From Arenibacterium halophilum (GTDB taxonomy: Bacteria; Pseudomonadota; Alphaproteobacteria; Rhodobacterales; Rhodobacteraceae): a DNA stretch of 64,000 bases. The position numbers were made by a program, and so were the translations under genes. The stretch spans positions 496,001 to 560,000 of the forward strand of contig NZ_VCPC01000001.1 in NCBI RefSeq assembly GCF_005938225.1, given 5' to 3'. Positions 58,821 to 64,000 of this stretch are shown here, in pieces. Position 1 is the first letter of the stretch. The number at the start of each line of letters is the position of its first letter. The notes below the pieces were generated by a model. It saw only the letters and a list, made by a program, of their open reading frames with translations, was not told where the DNA came from and did not search any database.

Positions 58821-60217
58821 AGCAGATACAGCGCGGCAAAGCCGAGGAAGGCAAAAAAGCCGACCACGTCCGTGACCGTGGTGACGAACGCGCCCGAGGC
58901 CAGCGCCGGGTCGACCCCGAACTTGTCCAGAAGCACCGGAATCACCGTGCCCGCCAGCCCTGCCACCACAAGGTTGATGACCATGGCCGCCCCGATCACC
59001 AGCGCCAACCCGAAGGAATTGAACCAGATCAACCCGATGATCCCCATCGCGACGGCAAAGAACACGCCGTTGGCAAGCCCCACCAGCACCTCGCGCCGGA
59101 TCACCCGCCACACGTTCGAGCCCGTAAGGTCGCGCGTGGCGATGGCGCGCACCGCCACCGTCAGCGATTGCGTGCCCGCGTTGCCGCCCATCGAGGCGAC
59201 GATGGGCATCAGCACCGCCAGCGCCACGAATTGCGCGATCACCACGTCGAACTGCGAAATCACCATCGAGGCCAGGATCGCGGTCACAAGGTTCACCGCC
59301 AGCCAGGGGAAACGGCCCTTGACCGTGTCGACCACCCGGTCGGCAAGCGAGCTTTCGCCCACACCGGCAAGGCGCAGGATGTCTTCCTCGTGTTCCTCGT
59401 CCAGCACGATCATCGCGTCGTCGATGGTGATCTGACCGACCAGACGGCCTTCGTCATCGACCACGGCGGCGGAAATCAGGTGGTACTGGTTGAAGGCATA
59501 GGCCACGTCTTCCTCGTCCTGGTCCACGGGGATGGTGCGGAACATGTCCTCGGTCAGGTCGGCCAGCAGAACGTCGCGCCGCGCGGCCATCAGCCGGCCC
59601 AGCGTCACGTTGCCGATGGGGTGCAGGCGCGGATCGACAAGGATGATGTGATAGAACTGGTCGGGCAGGTTTTCCGACCCGCGCAGGTGGTCGATGGCCT
59701 GCCCCACGTTCCAGTGCTCGGGCGCCATCACCACCTCGCGCTGCATCAGGCGCCCGGCGGATCCCTCGGGGTATGACAACGCCTGCTGCACTGCCAGACG
59801 GTCGGATTCGTCCAGCGCGTTGAGGATGGCATCCTGCTGGTCTTCCTCGAGGTCCTCGACAAGGTCGACCACGTCATCGCTGTCAAGTTCGCGCACGGCC
59901 TCGGCCAGAACCTGCGGCGACAGGATGCCAAGCACCTCTTCGCGCACGGATTCTTCGAGTTCCGAGAGGATCTCGCCGTCGAATTCGCGGTCGTACAGCC
60001 GGATCAGCCGCGCCCGGTCGTAGGAATTGATCTGTTCCAGAAGGTCGGCGATGTCGGCCGCGTGCAGCGGCTCCATCAGCTCGGTCAGCTTGTCGCGGTC
60101 GTCGATGTCGACCGCGTAGAGAATCGCGGCAACCGCCTTGCGATTCAGGGCATAGGCGTCGTCTTCGCCGTCATCCTCGGGGGTTGCATCCACGATCTGT
60201 TCGTCTATTTCGGCCAT
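58817..60217 (-). CDS. mgtE: Magnesium transporter MgtE
   Basis: A 466-residue Mg2+ channel. The N domain (about 20-140, helical HEAT-like with LMEPLHAADIADLLEQI), two CBS domains (about 145-270), and five membrane helices, ending with GMSMPIVASMGGNAGTQS-like motif (here VLMPIVASMGGNAGTQS) and PVLLDKFGVDPALASG, all typical. The Mg2+-sensing acidic residues are in the soluble part. It starts a minus-strand run that includes the folate, YmdB and DMT genes. Confidence 0.93.
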   Translation of the reverse strand: MAEIDEQIVDATPEDDGEDDAYALNRKAVAAILYAVDIDDRDKLTELMEPLHAADIADLLEQINSYDRARLIRLYDREFDGEILSELEESVREEVLGILSPQVLAEAVRELDSDDVVDLVEDLEEDQQDAILNALDESDRLAVQQALSYPEGSAGRLMQREVVMAPEHWNVGQAIDHLRGSENLPDQFYHIILVDPRLHPIGNVTLGRLMAARRDVLLADLTEDMFRTIPVDQDEEDVAYAFNQYHLISAAVVDDEGRLVGQITIDDAMIVLDEEHEEDILRLAGVGESSLADRVVDTVKGRFPWLAVNLVTAILASMVISQFDVVIAQFVALAVLMPIVASMGGNAGTQSLTVAVRAIATRDLTGSNVWRVIRREVLVGLANGVFFAVAMGIIGLIWFNSFGLALVIGAAMVINLVVAGLAGTVIPVLLDKFGVDPALASGAFVTTVTDVVGFFAFLGFAALYLL

Positions 60218-60349
60218 GGCCTGCCCCCGTTTGCGATTGGCGGCAACCTAATTGAAACTGCTGGGGGAAAACAATGACAATGGCGTAATTTACGCGCCGC
60301 CCGGCCCGGTTTATCCTGCCCCTGCCACTTGGATCACCGGAGCCGCAAG

Positions 60350-61639
60350 ATGCCAGACACCACCCTGATCGCCGGGCGCATCCTGTCGTTCGACGCCATG
60401 CCCGAAGCGGCTGCGCCCACCGCCAGCGCGCGGGTGGACGAGGCACTGGCCCTGTCGGACGGGCGCATCGTGGCGCGGGGCACGCGGGCCGAGATGCTGG
60501 CGCAATTTCCGGGCGCGCCGCTGGACGATCAGGGCAATCGCATCGTGATGGCGGGCTTTGTCGATGCCCATGTGCATTACCCGCAGACGGCGATCATCGC
60601 GAGCTGGGGCAAGCGGCTGATCGACTGGTTGAACAGCTATACCTTCCCGGAGGAGATGCGCTTTGCCGATCCCGCCTATGCGGGCGAGGTCGCCGCGCGT
60701 TACCTGGATCTGACGGCGGCAAATGGCACCACGACCGTGTGTTCCTATGGCACGATTCACCCTGCCAGCGTCGATGCCTTCTTTGCCGAGGCGCAAAAGC
60801 GCAATCAGCGGGTGGTGGCCGGCAAGACCTGCATGGACCGCGACACCGCGCCCGAGGGGCTGCGCGACACGGCGCAATCAGCCTATGACGACAGCCGCGC
60901 GCTGATCGACCGCTGGCAGGGCGTGGGGCGGCTGGGCTATGCGATCACGCCGCGATTCTCGCCGACCTCGACGCCCGAACAGCTCGAGGCGCTGGGGGCG
61001 CTGTGGGCCCAGCATCCCACGTGCCTGATGCAGACCCACCTGAGCGAACAGACCGACGAGATCGACTGGGTGATGGGGCTGTACCCCGAGGCGCGCGATT
61101 ATCTGGATACCTACGAGGCGCACGGGCTGCTGGGCGCACGTGGGGTTTACGGCCACGCGATCCACCTGGAACCGCGCGAGCGGGACCGGCTGGCCGAGGT
61201 GGGCGCGGCGCTGGTGCATTGCCCGACCTCGAACACCTTCATCGGCTCGGGGCTGTTCGACATGGGCGGACTGCTGGCGGCGGGGCACCGGATCGGGCTG
61301 GCGACGGACACCGGGGGCGGGTCGTCGTTTTCGATGCTGCGCACCATGGCGGCGGCCTATGAGGTGGGACAGCTGCGGGGGCGCGCGCTGCACGCGGCGG
61401 AATTGCTTTGGCTGGCGACGGCCGGGTCTGCACAGGCGCTGCACCTTGGCGCGTGCATCGGCACTGCTGCCCCGGGGATGGAGGCCGACCTGATCGCGCT
61501 GGATCCGGGTGCGACGCCCGCGCTGGCGCAGAGGACCGCCCGCGCCGAGGATATCTGGGACGAGCTGTTCGCGCTGATCATGCTGGGCGACGACCGCGCC
61601 ATCGCCCGCGTCTGGATCGCGGGGCAACCGCTGAATTGA
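60350..61639 (+). CDS. guaD: Guanine deaminase
   Basis: Hydrolyses guanine to xanthine. The 429 residues show an amidohydrolase barrel with VDAHVHYPQTAII (metal His pair), MQTHLSEQTDEIDWV, YGHAIHLEPRER and ATDTGGGSSFSML. Typical of bacterial GuaD (about 430-440 residues). GGAG precedes the ATG at 60350. It faces the purine-related 8-oxoguanine deaminase gene on the other strand. Confidence 0.92.
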   Translation: MPDTTLIAGRILSFDAMPEAAAPTASARVDEALALSDGRIVARGTRAEMLAQFPGAPLDDQGNRIVMAGFVDAHVHYPQTAIIASWGKRLIDWLNSYTFPEEMRFADPAYAGEVAARYLDLTAANGTTTVCSYGTIHPASVDAFFAEAQKRNQRVVAGKTCMDRDTAPEGLRDTAQSAYDDSRALIDRWQGVGRLGYAITPRFSPTSTPEQLEALGALWAQHPTCLMQTHLSEQTDEIDWVMGLYPEARDYLDTYEAHGLLGARGVYGHAIHLEPRERDRLAEVGAALVHCPTSNTFIGSGLFDMGGLLAAGHRIGLATDTGGGSSFSMLRTMAAAYEVGQLRGRALHAAELLWLATAGSAQALHLGACIGTAAPGMEADLIALDPGATPALAQRTARAEDIWDELFALIMLGDDRAIARVWIAGQPLN

Positions 61640-61692
61640 GCCACGGCCCCGATGGGGCCTTGGCACGTGAATCTGGCGCCTGCCGCTGGCAG

Positions 61693-61730
61693 GCGCGGTG
61701 CCTCCGGCGGGGATATTTGGACCCCAAAGA
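61693..61730 (+). repeat. Interspersed palindromic repeat, copy 7 (left half only)
   Basis: GCGCGGTGCCTCCGGCGGGG, ATATTTGGACCCCAAAGA. It sits between the convergent guaD and CAP-domain genes, without the right half. Confidence 0.75.
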
Positions 61731-61732
61731 CG

Positions 61733-62140
61733 TCAGCAGGTGGTGGCGCCGAAGACGAGCACCCAGATATCGCCCGGGGCGCGGGCCAGACCATATTCGC
61801 GAATGCCGGGCCGTAGCATGTTGGTGCGATGCGGAGGAGAATTGGCCCAGGCCTGCATGACCTCAGTTTGTGACGTCTGCCCTTTGGCGATATTTTCCGC
61901 GATCAGGCACCAAGGGTAACCGGCCGCGGTTGCGCGGTCACCGGGGCCTGCGCCTTCGGGGGAGCGGTGGTTGAAATAACCGCGATCCGCCATGTCGTTG
62001 GCGTGAGCCTGTGCCGCACGGTCGAGCGTTTCGTTGTGCATCAGCCCGGGCAGGCCCTGTTCGGCCCGCAGGATATTCAGCTGTTGGGCCTGAACCGTGC
62101 TGGCCCAGAAGACCAGCAAGAGAGAAAGCAGGCGCATCAT
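61733..62140 (-). CDS. Secreted CAP-domain (SCP-like) protein
   Basis: A 135-residue exported protein (signal peptide about 1-18, ending VQAQQ). The CAP core is visible: LDRAAQAHANDMADRGYFNHRSPEG, ENIAKGQTSQTEVMQAWANSPPHRTNML and YGLARAPGDIWVLVFG. The His and Glu residues of the CAP cleft are present. Function unknown (bacterial CAP proteins are mostly uncharacterised). Its ATG overlaps the stop of the 8-oxoguanine deaminase gene (ATGA). Confidence 0.88.
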   Translation of the reverse strand: MMRLLSLLLVFWASTVQAQQLNILRAEQGLPGLMHNETLDRAAQAHANDMADRGYFNHRSPEGAGPGDRATAAGYPWCLIAENIAKGQTSQTEVMQAWANSPPHRTNMLRPGIREYGLARAPGDIWVLVFGATTC

Positions 62141-63471
62141 TCCGCCAAACCTCGCGCCAATGCGCGTTGGCGGTGGAGCACGGGGCCGATGTCGAGCGTG
62201 GCGATCTGCCCCGAGGCCACAATGCGGCGGCCTTCGACGAAGAGGTCGCGCACCTGGCGCGGCCCGGCGAGGACCAGCGCGGCGCTGTCCCAGCTGCCGG
62301 CGCTTTCAACGCCCGAAACATCCCAGATCGCAATGTCGGCGCGGAACCCCGGCGCGATCCGGCCGCAATCGTCGCGGCCAAGCACCTCGGCCCCGCTCCG
62401 GGTGGCAATTTCAAGCGCTTCGCGCGCGCTCATGGCATCTGCGCCGCGGCTGACCCGCTGCAGCAGCATGGCCTGCCGCGTCTCGTCGATCAGGCTGGCG
62501 CGATCATTGCTGGCCGATCCGTCGACCCCGAGCCCGACGCGGACGCCCGCATCGCGGAAGGCGCGGACCGGCGCGATGCCCGATCCGAGGCGGCAGTTGG
62601 AACAGGGACAATGGGCCACGCCGGTACGCGAGGTGGCGAACAGCGCGGTTTCTGCCGTGTCCAGTTTCACGCAATGGGCGTGCCAGACATCGGGGCCTGT
62701 CCAGCCCAGATCTTCGGCGTATTGGCCGGGCCGGCAGCCGAAGGTTTCCATCGAATAGGCCACGTCTTCGTCGTTTTCGGCAAGGTGCGTGTGCAGCATC
62801 ACGCCCTTGTCCCGGGCCAGAAGTGCAGTGTCGCGCATCAGCTCGCGGCTGACCGAGAAGGGCGAACAGGGCGCGAGGCCGACGCGGACCATTGCACCGG
62901 GGTTCGCATCGTGGAAGGCATCGACCACGCGGATGCTGTCGCGCAGAATGTCGGCCTCGGCCTCGACCAGCGCATCGGGCGGCAGGCCACCCGCGCTTTC
63001 GCCAATGCTCATCGCGCCGCGCGTGGGATGAAAGCGCAACCCGATTTCGGATGCGGCGGCGATGGTGTCGTCCAGCCGCGCGCCGTTGGGATAAAGGTAC
63101 AGGTGGTCCGACGTGAGCGAGCACCCCGACAGCGCCAATTCAGCAAGCCCCGTCAGCGCCGAGACGTGCATATGCTCGGGCGTGAAGCGCGACCAGATCG
63201 GGTAGAGCCGCCGCAGCCAGCCGAACAGCAGCGCATCCTGCGCGCCGGGCACCGCGCGGGTCAGCGATTGAAACAGGTGGTGGTGCGTGTTCACCAGACC
63301 GGGGGTGACGACGCAGCCCGCGGCATCCAGCACCTCGCCGGTTGTGGTCAGCCCCTGCCCCACCCTGGCAACAACGCCATCGCGCATCAGGATATCGGCG
63401 CCGGTCAGCTCGGCGCGGGTGTCATCCATTGTCAGGATGGTATCGGCATTTCGGATCAGGGTTTCAGGCAT
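62137..63471 (-). CDS. 8-oxoguanine deaminase-type amidohydrolase
   Basis: A 444-residue zinc amidohydrolase. NTHHHLFQSLTRAVPGAQ, HTHLAENDEDV, WHAHCVKLD and GLGVDGSASND are the conserved metal and substrate blocks. This arrangement is typical of the 8-oxoguanine deaminase/hydroxyatrazine ethylaminohydrolase group. In Rhodobacteraceae the purine function is the likelier. Adjacent guaD on the opposite strand suits a purine salvage or clean-up role. Confidence 0.88.
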   Translation of the reverse strand: MPETLIRNADTILTMDDTRAELTGADILMRDGVVARVGQGLTTTGEVLDAAGCVVTPGLVNTHHHLFQSLTRAVPGAQDALLFGWLRRLYPIWSRFTPEHMHVSALTGLAELALSGCSLTSDHLYLYPNGARLDDTIAAASEIGLRFHPTRGAMSIGESAGGLPPDALVEAEADILRDSIRVVDAFHDANPGAMVRVGLAPCSPFSVSRELMRDTALLARDKGVMLHTHLAENDEDVAYSMETFGCRPGQYAEDLGWTGPDVWHAHCVKLDTAETALFATSRTGVAHCPCSNCRLGSGIAPVRAFRDAGVRVGLGVDGSASNDRASLIDETRQAMLLQRVSRGADAMSAREALEIATRSGAEVLGRDDCGRIAPGFRADIAIWDVSGVESAGSWDSAALVLAGPRQVRDLFVEGRRIVASGQIATLDIGPVLHRQRALARGLAE

Positions 63472-63587
63472 GGTGGTCCTTTGTGCGAAACCCGCTTCAG
63501 ACCGTCACGGACAGGGGATGGAAAACGGAGAAGAACCACCTGCCCGGGCCAGACTAGGACCAAGTTCTGCACGGAACAAGCCTCGCG

Positions 63588-64000
63588 TCACGTCACCCCG
63601 GAGAGCAGCGCCAGCGCGGCGGCGTGCAGATCGGGCGTGGCGGCGGCGATGGCGCGTCCCCCCTGCGCGGCGGAACCGCCGGTCCAGTCGGTGACAATGC
63701 CGCCGGCGGCTTCGATCACGGCGATGGGGGCCTGAATGTCATAGGCGTTCAACCCGGCCTCGATCACCAGATCGATCTGCCCGGCGGCCAGGAGCGCATA
63801 GGCATAGCAATCCATGCCATAGCGGGTCAGCCGGACCTGACCGGACACCGCGCGGAAGGCGTCGCCTTCGGCCTCGGTGCCGACTTCCGGGAACGTGGTG
63901 AACAGGATCGCATCCGACAGCGCCCTGGTCGCGCGTACGCCCAACGGACGCGGCCCAAGCGGGCCAGTCATCTGCGCCACGTCAGCCCCGCCGACAAACC
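63588..64000 (-). CDS. Inositol-monophosphatase-family protein, HisN-like (5' end cut by window edge)
   Basis: The C-terminal 137 codons of a Mg2+-dependent phosphatase. YGMDCYAYALLAAGQIDLVIEAGLNAYDIQAPIAVIEAAGGIVTDWTGG is the family's second signature region, including the metal-binding Asp in AYDIQAP. In alphaproteobacteria such proteins are often histidinol-phosphatases (HisN). The N-terminus with the DPID motif lies outside. The gene is codirectional with and 116 bases upstream of the 8-oxoguanine deaminase. Confidence 0.82.
   Translation of the reverse strand, partial: FVGGADVAQMTGPLGPRPLGVRATRALSDAILFTTFPEVGTEAEGDAFRAVSGQVRLTRYGMDCYAYALLAAGQIDLVIEAGLNAYDIQAPIAVIEAAGGIVTDWTGGSAAQGGRAIAAATPDLHAAALALLSGVT

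Noticed and set aside
58170-60349. 6S RNA next to the 5-formyl-THF cyclo-ligase gene
   Set aside because: The flanking gaps (about 80 and 132 bases) are too short and show no 6S-like long hairpin; mgtE overlaps the ligase directly.
10110-61730. The spaced repeats as a CRISPR array
   Set aside because: Copies are kilobases apart with genes between them, with no regular short spacers and no cas genes.

Overview
The window looks like a chromosomal stretch of a GC-rich marine alphaproteobacterium of the family Rhodobacteraceae (Roseobacter-type). The grounds are the gene content (short bacterial proS next to lolCD, an hdaA-ppk-ppx run, a pccB/pccA/mutase locus with a ScfR-type regulator, a betI-betC-betB-betA cluster, a VPLPA-CTERM protein), the high third-position GC, and an interspersed intergenic palindrome. 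I saw no rRNA, tRNA, transposase, integrase, prophage gene or CRISPR array. Genes are tightly packed, often with ATGA or GTGA start/stop overlaps.

Layout. 1-9.7 kb: a truncated XRE regulator, aspartate aminotransferase, a VPLPA-CTERM surface protein, a MATE exporter, two alpha/beta hydrolases, parE, a CsbD-like stress protein and a secreted protein. 9.7-15.2 kb: a thioesterase, a lipoprotein with an HELTH motif, a YdcZ-like membrane protein, then lolD-lolC-small membrane protein-proS on the minus strand. 15.3-21.0 kb: a plus-strand run of AI-2E/PerM permease, hdaA, ppk1 and ppx. 21.1-25.9 kb: a minus-strand run of scpA (methylmalonyl-CoA mutase), a MAPEG protein, a TerB-DnaJ protein, an EEP-family phosphatase/nuclease and a small periplasmic protein.

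26-37.4 kb is the propionyl-CoA/methylmalonyl-CoA locus: pccB, a cupin protein, two small unknown genes, a small lipoprotein, pccA, a membrane protein and (with 21-26 kb) scpA. A ScfR/PccR-type regulator sits upstream. TTTGCAAA-type sites lie in front of both pccB and the regulator gene. An RTX metalloprotease and a Bcr/CflA-type MFS exporter are inserted between pccB and the regulator. 38-45.6 kb is a choline-O-sulfate to glycine betaine operon: betI, betC, a compact BCCT-like transporter, betB, a glutathione transferase and betA, preceded by a palindrome overlapping a candidate promoter.

45.6-50.9 kb holds a DUF1036 protein, a DMT exporter, divergent argO/argP with a LysR-type palindrome, an iodotyrosine-deiodinase-like flavoprotein and a YebC protein. 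51-60.2 kb has two SLC13/RCK transporters flanking a flavin dehydrogenase, then a minus-strand run of mgtE, 5-formyl-THF cyclo-ligase, YmdB-like phosphoesterase and an EamA transporter. 60.3-64 kb has guanine deaminase facing a CAP-domain protein, an 8-oxoguanine deaminase and a truncated hisN-like phosphatase.

Points most worth a second look: a seven-copy intergenic palindromic repeat that mostly separates convergent genes; the 16-bp-phased TTTGCAAA operator; two mRNA-leader hairpins that would occlude the Shine-Dalgarno sequence; an iodotyrosine-deiodinase signature in a bacterial nitroreductase; and the compact BCCT-like carrier in the bet operon.
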